Source: Ramicandelaber brevisporus
Taxonomy: Eukaryota; Kickxellomycota; Ramicandelaberales; Ramicandelaberaceae
Reading direction: 5' to 3'
NCBI GenBank assembly: GCA_025201865.1
Contig: MU603092.1
Location: 1-21,224, forward strand
Length of the DNA: 21,224 bases
This document shows, one piece after another, positions 1 through 7,198 of the stretch (positions within the stretch are counted from its first letter, which is position 1; each line of letters opens with the position of its first letter). The notes under the pieces are model-generated. The model did not search any database. It had not been told where the DNA came from and was given only the letters and a program-made list of their open reading frames with translations. The position numbers and the translations under genes are program-made.

Positions 1-1
1 C

Positions 2-1984
2 GACGTGAAGGTCAAGCTCGAGCAGTACACCTCAGACATTGACACAAAAGTCGAGTCTGACAGCGACAAAGCTGACATTGACACCAAAGTCGAGTCTGAC
101 TCGGAAGCTGACAACGAAAAAGACGACATCAAATCAGAGAATGACGATGACGAAGACACAGACCAGAGCCAGACCACAGTAGCTCGTAAGAAACAGCGAA
201 AATTCAGCTGCGAATATCCTGGGTGTGGCCGTTGTTTCAATCATACCACCAATCTGAGAATGCACGAATATGAACACAGGCTCAAGGCAGATATCAATAT
301 ATATAAGAAGACTTACATTCTCATTCGGCAGACGTTGTGTGATGGATGGCCATGTCCATTGCCGGAATGCACTTCAATACTCAAAACGGCTAAATCTGCA
401 AGTGATCATATACGAGTATATCACCCTGAGATTTTGAAACAGCAACAACTTCGGGAACAACAACCTCTGAGTAATATAACTCGTCGTATAAATCACTTCG
501 TTGATATGGTTAACTTTTACATGAATGAAGTTCGCTGCGGCTATCATAATCCGACTGGAGTGTTTATTTGTTACGAATGTAGGCTGGTGCCGGAATGTCT
601 GTTAACTCATTTACAACAGAAACATGGATTTGATGAGAAATCGATTGACAGCTCTGTTTTGCCAGACAGTGCAGTGACCGCAAGTGCTGATCCCAATATC
701 AATCAGCACACCAGCAACCCATATCTCGCAGCAGCTATTCGTGAACCACACTGGCAGCATCATCAGAATATAGTTCAAGGTTGGCTGTGTGTTAGATCCG
801 ATTGTGGTTATTGTGGTTATACATCCTCTAATATGGCTAATCATAAAAGAAATATTCATCAAGGTGAAGAATTTCCGACAGTACCTGCACTCTTATTATG
901 TCTTACGTATGCCAAACCAAGCTCTTTCTATTTTCTCATTGCTCGCATTGACCAAGCAAGCGGCGCTGTCACAGCCAGTAGTAATAGAATATATCGACAC
1001 AAACTCGACTACAACCACAATAGATTGAACGCTCAAGATGAGAATGGAGATAATGCCGACCAGAATGAAACTACAGAAGATTCCAGTCAGAAGCGCCAAT
1101 GGAAGTGCGAACGTAGTAATTGTGGTCGTTTATTCAACTCAACTGGTCAACTTAGTTCACATCGGCATGAACACAAACTTGAGACTGTGATTAGTGTAAA
1201 AGGTAGAGCATATAATCTTACCCGTCAGTCTTCAGATGATCGATGGACATGTCCAGTTCCAGAGTGTGAAACAACGTACAAAACAGTTGAAGGTACTCAT
1301 AAACATATTCTAAAGACTCACAGCACATTGTTGAATAAGAAGCGCGCCAATGGTGAAGACGGCGAAGATCAACAGCAACAAATTACCAAGAGGACAAAAC
1401 CTGCCTTTTATTATTTAAATGTGGATGATTTTTACGTTAGTGGTACTCGATGTGGCTATCATAATCCGACTGGAGTGTTTATTTGTTACAAATGTAGATT
1501 AGGACCAGAATGTCTACTTACACATTTGCAACAGAAACATAGATATGATGGGAAATCGATTGAGAATTCTGTCCTACCGGAGAGTGCTAGTATTACTGGA
1601 AGTGATCCCAATGGAAATCAGCACACCAATAACTCACATCTCGCAGCAGCAATTAGCCAGCCATACCAACAGCAACATCAGGATATTATTCAGGGATGGC
1701 TGTGTGTTATATCAGATTGCGGTTATTGTGGTTATACTATCAGTGGTAAGAGTGACCACAAGAAAAAGATGCATAAAGGCGAACAGCTATTCACAGCTCC
1801 TGCTCTCGTGCTGCGATTACTTTATGGGAAAGCTCAAACTTCGTGTTTCCTCATTACTTGGTTGGATGCAGTCACCAATAATGTCAATTCAAATAAATCT
1901 GCAAGCCAGTATATTAGCGAGTATGATTATGATGATGGTGATGAATTAGTGCTGAGCGATTATAGTGACGATGATAATAATTAG
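2..1984 (+). CDS. Zinc-finger protein with two copies of a four-finger block (5' partial)
   Basis: The frame is open to the left edge and has no ATG before the first finger, so the true start lies upstream. Residues below are counted from nucleotide 5. An acidic, Lys/Asp/Glu-rich head (1-60) precedes two similar blocks. Block A has C69/C74/H87/H91, C117/C122/H135/H140, an atypical C189/C192/H202/H207 and C262/C267/H280/H285. Block B repeats this at C368, C416, C494 and C567. The third finger (FICYxCRL..ECLLTHLQQKH) followed by WLCxxSDCGYCGY recalls, from memory, the fungal OrsD/DUF3505 domain, in which a short zinc-binding motif precedes a C2H2 finger. The tail (about 630-659) is acidic. Nucleic-acid binding is likely from the fingers but the target is unknown. 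The fingers are certain to see; the OrsD link is a resemblance only. An AATAAA lies 95 bp past the stop. Confidence 0.85.
   Translation, partial: DVKVKLEQYTSDIDTKVESDSDKADIDTKVESDSEADNEKDDIKSENDDDEDTDQSQTTVARKKQRKFSCEYPGCGRCFNHTTNLRMHEYEHRLKADINIYKKTYILIRQTLCDGWPCPLPECTSILKTAKSASDHIRVYHPEILKQQQLREQQPLSNITRRINHFVDMVNFYMNEVRCGYHNPTGVFICYECRLVPECLLTHLQQKHGFDEKSIDSSVLPDSAVTASADPNINQHTSNPYLAAAIREPHWQHHQNIVQGWLCVRSDCGYCGYTSSNMANHKRNIHQGEEFPTVPALLLCLTYAKPSSFYFLIARIDQASGAVTASSNRIYRHKLDYNHNRLNAQDENGDNADQNETTEDSSQKRQWKCERSNCGRLFNSTGQLSSHRHEHKLETVISVKGRAYNLTRQSSDDRWTCPVPECETTYKTVEGTHKHILKTHSTLLNKKRANGEDGEDQQQQITKRTKPAFYYLNVDDFYVSGTRCGYHNPTGVFICYKCRLGPECLLTHLQQKHRYDGKSIENSVLPESASITGSDPNGNQHTNNSHLAAAISQPYQQQHQDIIQGWLCVISDCGYCGYTISGKSDHKKKMHKGEQLFTAPALVLRLLYGKAQTSCFLITWLDAVTNNVNSNKSASQYISEYDYDDGDELVLSDYSDDDNN
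35..100 (+). repeat. Short tandem repeat in the acidic head of the zinc-finger gene
   Basis: A 27-bp stretch at 35-61 recurs at 74-100 with one mismatch and a 39-bp period. It encodes DIDTKVESD twice. The length is a multiple of three, so the frame is kept; this is a small in-frame duplication. Confidence 0.9.
209..1820 (+). repeat. Internal gene duplication: two four-finger blocks about 300 codons apart
   Basis: The first two fingers of each block are offset by 299 codons and the last two by 305, so six codons were gained or lost between fingers 2 and 3. Protein similarity is moderate overall. A 44-bp core at 539-582 and 1454-1497 differs at one base only. That core encodes GYHNPTGVFICY, a Glu or Lys, then C. 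Confidence 0.9.
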
Positions 1985-2078
1985 TAGCCTGAAACAGATA
2001 CAACCTCATAAGCAACCGTCATACTTTCACATGTTTAACCGGCCACTTGCAGATGATCTCAAATCTTGGCATCCTTTT

Positions 2079-2084
2079 AATAAA
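2079..2084 (+). terminator. AATAAA polyadenylation signal of the zinc-finger gene
   Basis: A canonical AATAAA followed at once by a T-rich run (ttttttttataattc), 95 bp after the TAG stop. Position and context fit a 3' end-processing signal. Confidence 0.6.
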
Positions 2085-2334
2085 TTTTTTTTATAATTCA
2101 ACATTGAAAAGATGTGAGCTAATGGTGTATAAAATGGTCACTACTAGTATCGCTCACAGTTGTGTTTTCTCTAATATCGACCTCGAATTACGCCATATTG
2201 CGCACAGCTGACAATACAAGTATGCACTAAAACAAACTGAATCAACCGTGATTGCATTCACACAAGAACCATGTTCTCAGTTCAGCATATCCCAGTTAGG
2301 AGTCACTGGGAATGATCAATGATCACTCTATGTG

Positions 2335-2396
2335 TATAAACGATATCCCAAAAAGACGCGCTACCTTCAACACCAGCATTCAATCAAAAGACCAAT
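2335..2396 (+). promoter_or_regulatory. Possible core promoter of the 505-residue protein gene
   Basis: TATAAA lies at 2335-2340 and CCAAT at 2392-2396, about 245 and 185 bp upstream of the ATG at 2581. The order, with CCAAT downstream of TATA, is not classical, so only one of the two may matter. Confidence 0.3.
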
Positions 2397-2580
2397 GGGA
2401 AACGACTTCCCACAAAGTACGAGTGCAAGTAACACAGCCGTGAGCATAGAGTTACTCCTTCCCTTGTTGAATGTAATTCACAGTAACCGTACATTGGCGA
2501 TTGCTGTTCTTTCTCTTCTGTGCTAGTCACGACTTCTACTATCTACTTTTTGTATCAGTAACTCAATAGCAACTTCGAAT

Positions 2581-4098
2581 ATGCCAAGTACACCCTTTAT
2601 ATCTGCCGTTCCAGTCAAACCAGGAAGCTTTGATCCTGTCAAGCATTGGTACCCTCGTGCGTTCAATGCGCAGCTGCATCCAACTGTCGCAGCGTTCCTT
2701 TCAATGAGCAACGAGCGTATCGTCCAGCGCTACACACACCTGAACCCACATGTGGATGCCAATAAGCTGCGTATACTGCTCAACTGCAAGCCTAGTTACT
2801 TTAGCTGGACCGGTAGCGATCTCTTCAGAGTTAATACGACGGATGGCAAGCGCCAGATGGTTCTGATAGAAATTGGCACGTGTGCTGGCGGGCTATGTGT
2901 AGTGCCACGTCAGCCACAGCAGCAGCAGCAGCAGCAGGAATCTCATTCGTCAACAGGTCCGAGTTCATATCACATCTTTCTGAAGACACTGCTTGGTGAA
3001 TTGGCAGACTTTGAAACTGAGATTGACGGAGACTGGGCTGTGATTTATGAGAACAGCGTGATAGAGCCATCTGGATACGCCGCTGCACTGGCAGATTTAA
3101 GCGGTGAAAGTGTTTGGCTGGCTCAGTACCGCGACGCTGATCCAGATCCACCATGCAAGTGGGATGATGGTATTATGTATGTTCGAGATGCCGAAGGTAT
3201 GTGGCATCCAATCCGTGCCTGTGTCCGGTACACTCATACGTGTCCATGGCGTCGTATCCCAATAGTCACTCGTACTCGTGTCATCAGTTCAATGGTGCCG
3301 TGCCTTGCTGGTGGGTACAACAAGGCAATGGCCAGTAAGGCATACACGCAGTTCAATGACGAACACGATGTCCAATCAAGTGGATTGCAAATCAACATTC
3401 CGTACACTGTCGCAGACATTGAGAAGAAGCAGGTTCCACAGCTGGTTCACGATATGGGTGGTCACGCTGTGATCAAGGTTCCGTGTGGTCATTCTGGCAA
3501 AGGTGTCTACACCATTACAAACGAGATGGAACTGGCTGATTTCATGGAAGAGGAGCATCACTACGGCAAGTTTATCGTGCAATCATTGATAGGCGGTGCG
3601 GGATGGTCGTCACAAACAAGCAAGGGCAAGGTCTTTCATGCTGGGACAATGCCTGACCAGAATGGCGATAAGTATGTTTACGACCTGCGGATTGTTGTGG
3701 TGACTGATGACGATGGTTTCCGGCCAGTGTCTTTGTCCGCTCGACGTGCTCGTAAACCGCTTTCCAATGATCTTGCCGATATTACTGTTGATGGATCGTC
3801 GTCATGGGAGATGCTCGGTACCAATCTCACTGGCATCGATCCAACTGACGGATCACGGACTTTTGATGATGATCGCTTGATCCTAATGGATATGGACGGA
3901 TTTGACACACTCGGTCTCGGAATGGACGACTTGATTGATGGATACATTCAAACTGTGCTCGCTACCATTGCGATTGATCGAATGTCTCTTCAGCTCCAGC
4001 CGGCCGGCAGTGATTCGTTTGACCTGGAGAAGTTTAAGGAAATGAATCCAGATCCAGTTCTGATTGCAGAGCTCATGATGCAGTTGAATAAGAATTAG
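2581..4098 (+). CDS. Uncharacterised protein with ATP-grasp-like segment
   Basis: A 505-residue intronless frame starting at an ATG. I do not recognise a named family. The part around residues 285-400 reads like an ATP-grasp nucleotide-binding fold: a beta strand with K299 (HAVIKVP), a glycine-rich loop at 303-308 (GHSGKG), then KFIVQSLI and a later strand KYVYDLRIVVV, ending in an Arg-rich loop (SARRARKPL). ATP-grasp enzymes usually join a carboxylate to an amine, thiol or similar group, but the substrate cannot be read here. The N-terminal 110 residues (KHWYPRAFNAQLHPTVAAFL) look folded and conserved, and a polyQ run at 113-119 interrupts an otherwise globular protein. There is no signal peptide or membrane span. 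An ATTAAA at 4100-4105 may serve as its poly(A) signal. Gene certain; ATP-grasp reading moderate. Confidence 0.8.
   Translation: MPSTPFISAVPVKPGSFDPVKHWYPRAFNAQLHPTVAAFLSMSNERIVQRYTHLNPHVDANKLRILLNCKPSYFSWTGSDLFRVNTTDGKRQMVLIEIGTCAGGLCVVPRQPQQQQQQQESHSSTGPSSYHIFLKTLLGELADFETEIDGDWAVIYENSVIEPSGYAAALADLSGESVWLAQYRDADPDPPCKWDDGIMYVRDAEGMWHPIRACVRYTHTCPWRRIPIVTRTRVISSMVPCLAGGYNKAMASKAYTQFNDEHDVQSSGLQINIPYTVADIEKKQVPQLVHDMGGHAVIKVPCGHSGKGVYTITNEMELADFMEEEHHYGKFIVQSLIGGAGWSSQTSKGKVFHAGTMPDQNGDKYVYDLRIVVVTDDDGFRPVSLSARRARKPLSNDLADITVDGSSSWEMLGTNLTGIDPTDGSRTFDDDRLILMDMDGFDTLGLGMDDLIDGYIQTVLATIAIDRMSLQLQPAGSDSFDLEKFKEMNPDPVLIAELMMQLNKN
2917..2937 (+). repeat. (CAG)7 microsatellite coding for polyQ
   Basis: Seven perfect CAG triplets in frame within the 505-residue protein gene. 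A pure run of one codon suggests length variation between strains. Confidence 0.95.
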
Positions 4099-4560
4099 CA
4101 TTAAATCATTGAATCATTGAATGGAGTTGTTTGAACTTGCCTACTGATGAGATGAGAGTGATGTCTTCGTTGCTCTCTTTGCCAACGCTGTAATGTTACT
4201 TTGCAAGAAACGCGTCACTCCATCGATGTCTCAAGTTCTTCCAATGCACCGGGAATCCTCATTTGAGCCAACTGCGAGTTGCAAACAAAAGGGGCACATG
4301 GAGGAGGGAGAAGGAGAGGCTTTGTGGATTCGAAGGTATTCGAGAAGGGTTTCTGTGTAAGACTCGCACTTGACCGCGAGTTTGCCTCATCGCAGGTCTT
4401 GTTCTCCTCCGTAAAATCCTTTTTTTTTGCAACAACTTACAAACAAGCGCCAGCTGCAGGTGCAGCCATCGTTCAAGCCTCATCAGTACAGTACAGTCCG
4501 GCACAGCCCATCTTATCCACCCAGTTTCTACCCAGTGCTTTCCAGCAGCAATAGTTAGCA
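4099..4560 (+). promoter_or_regulatory. Intergenic and likely promoter/leader of the SERF gene
   Basis: A 462-bp gap. It has an ACGCGT (MluI-box-like) at 4210-4215, a CCAAT at 4241-4245 and a run of nine T at 4420-4428, then a C/A-rich stretch leading to the ATG at 4561. A 91-codon frame at 4279-4554 is in phase with SERF but closed by TAG six bases before its ATG; it is read here as leader sequence. The individual motifs are weak evidence. Confidence 0.4.
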
Positions 4561-4749
4561 ATGTCCCGCGGTAATCAGAGAGATGTCGATCGTGAGCGTG
4601 CTCGCAAGCGCGCCGAGAAGAATTCTGGCAAGACCACCCAGAGCACCACCGAGCTTGCAAAGAAGAGAGAATCAGATGCTGAGCGCATGAGAGCCAAGCA
4701 AGCGGCAGCTGAGGCCAAGAAAGCTACAGGTGCTACCGGTGGCAAATGA
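4561..4749 (+). CDS. SERF / 4F5 family small protein (amyloid aggregation modifier)
   Basis: A 62-residue basic, highly charged protein opening with MSRGNQRDVDRERARKR, which closely matches the SERF/MOAG-4 start (M-x-RGNQRE-x-xR). The middle (LAKKRESDAERMRAKQAAAE) corresponds to the family's second conserved stretch of the type [20 protein letters not shown]. Length equals that of human SERF proteins (about 60). Family members are disordered or helical and speed amyloid formation by binding acidic stretches of aggregation-prone proteins; a nucleic-acid-related role has also been reported. The gene lies 81 bp from the convergent SMN gene, so the two 3' UTRs probably overlap. The window's many polyQ, polyN and polyA proteins are the sort of environment where such a factor could matter, but that is speculation. 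Confidence 0.9.
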   Translation: MSRGNQRDVDRERARKRAEKNSGKTTQSTTELAKKRESDAERMRAKQAAAEAKKATGATGGK

Positions 4750-4812
4750 ATGAGTATGATGCGTGAGATAGTTCTTTTTTTTAATGCTTTAATGATATAT
4801 TATAACTGTTCC

Positions 4813-4818
4813 TTTATT
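4813..4818 (-). terminator. AATAAA poly(A) signal of the SMN gene
   Basis: TTTATT on the plus strand is AATAAA on the SMN strand, 12 nt past its stop. Cleavage 10-30 nt further would place the SMN mRNA end inside the 3' flank of SERF. Confidence 0.55.
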
Positions 4819-4830
4819 GATTATGAGCAT

Positions 4831-5505
4831 CTAGTAGCCCATGCTTGTTGTTTGTTGTTGTTCAGAAGAAGAGCGGGTTTCGCCTGTTTGTGCTGGATCA
4901 TATGGCTGCGGTTGCTGCCTCAGCCATTGATGATAGACACCTGTGTGATAGCCAACCGAGTACCACGCGTTGCAAATGTTTCGAAGTAGCGCATCTTGCT
5001 CAGCATTACCTGTAGCTGCTGGCATGGGAGGCATTTGGTGGAGTGGATATGTCTCCGCATTGTTGCCATCTCTGTAAACTGCCTCTTCATTATGGTACTC
5101 TTCTTCACCTCCGTTTTCATCTCCGTCTTCATCTTCGTTGTTAGGTTCGTTGTCAGGTTCATCGAATCGTCTCCGTTTTGACGAGATGGCTGTCTTTTCA
5201 GCTTCAGAAAGCGTCCACCTTACTCCATGATGCCGCTGATACTGTTCCATGGCAATTTTCCATGCATCTACAAGCATACTGTCATCCCAATCCGAGTCAT
5301 GCTCATCAACATCGTCTTGTTCGCTGGCATTGTCATTTGGTGCTATTCCTTCTTCGACATCAATATTGCCGGTCGTACTTGCAATTAAGATATCCTCAAC
5401 TAGACCGGACTGGTTCGCGCCTGCATCCATCTGCGTGTCTTGCTGCTGGTACGGTTGCTGTTGCTGTTGCTGTTGTTGTTGACGATCTACGTTGGCGTTT
5501 GGCAT
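4831..5505 (-). CDS. SMN1: Survival of motor neuron (SMN) protein homologue, Tudor-less
   Basis: A 224-residue protein with the two hallmark ends of SMN. Residues 70-93 (DSDWDDSMLVDAWKIAMEQY...) match the Gemin2-binding helix, whose family form is W-D-D-[ST]-x-L-[IV]-x-A. Residues 173-195 (LLRNICNAWYSVGYHTGVYH) are the YG box, with the GxxxG pair G185/G189 flanked by Tyr, which drives oligomerisation. SMN with Gemin2 loads Sm rings onto spliceosomal snRNAs. No Tudor domain is visible between the ends. The middle is instead a basic patch (KRRR, 110-113) and an acidic linker, as in the short fission-yeast Smn1. A polyQ run (9-17) sits near the N-terminus and a small PPMP stretch near 159. The ATG at 5505 is 90 bp from the TRM7 start on the other strand. 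The identification rests on both motifs being in the right order. Confidence 0.87.
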   Translation of the reverse strand: MPNANVDRQQQQQQQQQPYQQQDTQMDAGANQSGLVEDILIASTTGNIDVEEGIAPNDNASEQDDVDEHDSDWDDSMLVDAWKIAMEQYQRHHGVRWTLSEAEKTAISSKRRRFDEPDNEPNNEDEDGDENGGEEEYHNEEAVYRDGNNAETYPLHQMPPMPAATGNAEQDALLRNICNAWYSVGYHTGVYHQWLRQQPQPYDPAQTGETRSSSEQQQTTSMGY

Positions 5506-5595
5506 CTGTTTGGACTTTCTTGTGTTGATCTCGCAAAAGTAAAAAAAAAAAAGTAAAAAAAAACAGCCGCTGTAGCTGAAACAACTGCCACCGCA
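5506..5595. promoter_or_regulatory. Shared bidirectional promoter of SMN and TRM7
   Basis: Only 90 bp separate the two ATGs. The middle holds two A runs (12 A at 5541-5552 and 9 A at 5555-5563). Poly(dA:dT) tracts exclude nucleosomes in fungi, so one such tract could serve both directions. No TATA box is present. Confidence 0.65.
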
Positions 5596-6579
5596 ATGGG
5601 ACGATCCTCGAAAGACAGACGCGACATCTACTACCGCTTGGCCAAAGAACAGGGCTGGCGAGCCCGTAGTGCGTTCAAGTTGCTTCAGCTCGACAATGAA
5701 TTCGACATTTTCCGCGGTGTAACTCGTGCCGTCGACTTGTGTGCTGCGCCGGGAAGTTGGTCTCAGGTGCTCTCCCAGCGTCTTGCCGAGAATGCTCGTA
5801 ATGCTACATCATCCACTGCCTCAGCTTCGGCCTCGGCTTCAGCATCTGATGGCAATGTCAGCGGCAATGTTGTAAAGCCAAAGATTGTGGCGGTTGACTT
5901 GCAGACAATGGCTCCGCTTCCTGGCGTTGTTCAATTGCAGGGCGACATTACCAAAATCTCCACGGCCGAATCCATCATCTCTCACTTCGACGGCGAATTG
6001 GCCGATCTCGTGATTTGCGACGGCGCTCCCGATGTTACTGGCCTGCACGATATGGATGAGTACATCCAAGCCCAGCTTCTTTTGGCTGCTCTCAACATTA
6101 CAACCCACGTATTGCGCAATGGTGGCACTTTTATTGCCAAGATTTTCCGCGGTCGCGATGTTGGCTTGTTGTATGCACAGCTGCGCATCTTCTTTAGACG
6201 TGTAACTTGCGCAAAGCCGAGAAGTTCCCGAAACTCCAGCATTGAGGCATTTGTAGTTTGCCAGGATTACTGCCCGCCTGAAGGCTATGTGCCGAATATG
6301 GCCAACCCGCTGATGGATGTGCCATTTGCGACAATGAAGAAGTATGGAGACGTTACGGAAGTTGAGCTGGAGGAGATTAATCGAGTCATTGCACCATTTA
6401 TGGCTTGTGGAGATTTGAGTGGATTTGATTCGGATATGACGTATCCGCTGTCGACGGAGACATCTCCAGAACCGCAAGCGGGCTATACGTGTCTGGATCC
6501 GACACAGGCGCCAATTAGTCCGCCTTACAAGTCTGCAATTGCACTCAAGAAAAGTAACCACTATAATAACTTGAGATAA
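5596..6579 (+). CDS. TRM7: tRNA (cytidine-32/guanosine-34) 2'-O-methyltransferase Trm7
   Basis: A 327-residue FtsJ/RrmJ-family enzyme. It transfers a methyl group from SAM to the 2'-OH of nucleotides 32 and 34 in the anticodon loop of certain tRNAs, in yeast with partners Trm732 and Trm734. The start [20 protein letters not shown] is the Trm7/FTSJ1 type. The SAM-binding loop is [13 protein letters not shown] (47-59). The K-D-K-E tetrad of the family is intact as K28 (SAFKLL), D142 (CDGAPD), K182 (FIAKIFRG) and E217 (SSIEAFVV). The C-terminal [11 protein letters not shown] resembles that of Trm7 orthologues. One oddity is a Ser/Ala-rich insert at about 68-91 between the SAM loop and the next strand, just past the catalytic core's first motif; yeast Trm7 has a shorter loop there. 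Cytoplasmic, no signal peptide. Start chosen because family similarity begins at residue 1. Confidence 0.97.
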   Translation: MGRSSKDRRDIYYRLAKEQGWRARSAFKLLQLDNEFDIFRGVTRAVDLCAAPGSWSQVLSQRLAENARNATSSTASASASASASDGNVSGNVVKPKIVAVDLQTMAPLPGVVQLQGDITKISTAESIISHFDGELADLVICDGAPDVTGLHDMDEYIQAQLLLAALNITTHVLRNGGTFIAKIFRGRDVGLLYAQLRIFFRRVTCAKPRSSRNSSIEAFVVCQDYCPPEGYVPNMANPLMDVPFATMKKYGDVTEVELEEINRVIAPFMACGDLSGFDSDMTYPLSTETSPEPQAGYTCLDPTQAPISPPYKSAIALKKSNHYNNLR

Positions 6580-7198
6580 CCAGCTGTTTTATTCGTAATA
6601 TTTTGTTTCTTAAAAGAAGACAAAGAAGTATTGCTTTCGTTGCTTTCATTGTTTGTGTGTACATAGTCGCCGGCACAACATGTATATGTCCGATGTCACT
6701 GTTACTTGCCACTTGGCAGTTCAGACCGGCGAGCAAAAAAGTATGCACAGCTGTTTAATGTGCATGGTCACACTCTTCTATTATTCTGCACAAGTATGAG
6801 CTTGGTTCTCTGCAGAGTGAAATCGCACCAAGCTTGGACTGGGTCACTGCTTCCGTATGCTAATGGTCCACTTACTCGTTTACTCGCTTGCCCGCTCACT
6901 CGTCCATTCGTGAGTTGGGCCGTGTATGCGGACTTTTTCTGTGCGCAAGGACGCCTCCCCTTCCCTCTCCCGCGCGCTTCTCGAACTCTCGTCCTTCACA
7001 CCGAAGCCGCAACCTTTCTTCAAAAAAAATATCCTTGCAAGCCCTCATTTGCACAGCACCGTACTGTCAACTGAGTGAACGAGCGAGCGAACGAGCGAGC
7101 GAACGGTGCCGGTTTGGTTAGTAGTCATCAGCGAGCGCTTGAGTGTGTTTACTTGTGTCTGTATCTGTGCGTGAGCAAGCAGACGGCTGGTATAAACA
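6580..7198 (+). promoter_or_regulatory. Intergenic and likely promoter/5' leader of the giant-protein gene
   Basis: About 620 bp. The first 100 bp are AT-rich and should hold the TRM7 3' UTR, though no exact AATAAA is seen. From about 6860 on there are pyrimidine-rich stretches (6940-6990), an A run at 7022-7029 and a short tandem repeat at 7077-7104. TATAAA at 7191-7196 is two bases from the ATG and cannot be the core promoter. A 122-codon frame at 6706 starts only with TTG and is not called. Confidence 0.45.
7077..7104 (+). repeat. 12-bp tandem repeat (GAACGAGCGAGC) in leader region
   Basis: Two perfect units plus a partial third, about 95-120 bp upstream of the giant gene's ATG. It is in the presumed 5' UTR. 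Confidence 0.85.

Larger units (their letters stand above)
1985..2580. other. Intergenic region between zinc-finger gene and ATP-grasp-like gene
   Basis: About 600 bp, AT-richer than the flanking genes. It holds the 3' end signal of the upstream gene and possible promoter elements for the downstream one, listed separately. A TATAAAA at 2128-2134 and a tandem pair of TGATCA palindromes at 2313-2325 are also present. A short open frame at 2332-2526 begins only with GTG and is not called. No RNA gene was recognised. Confidence 0.6.

Noticed and set aside
2313-2325. Tandem TGATCA palindromes as an operator
   Set aside because: Short, with no second site in the window; probably chance.
2332-2526. 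Short 64-codon open frame before the 505-residue protein gene
   Set aside because: It begins only at a GTG and its sequence resembles no family; it lies in a promoter region.
4279-4554. 91-codon frame in phase with SERF
   Set aside because: It is closed by a TAG six bases before the SERF ATG, and SERF family similarity begins exactly at 4561. Read as leader; a regulatory uORF is possible but unsupported.
5839-6561. 240-codon frame antisense to TRM7
   Set aside because: TRM7 is certain on the other strand and this frame resembles no family.
6706-7074. 122-codon frame upstream of the giant gene
   Set aside because: It starts at a TTG, has no family resemblance and lies in a pyrimidine-biased promoter region.
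7191-7196. TATAAA next to the giant gene's ATG
   Set aside because: Two bases from the start codon is too close for a TATA box.
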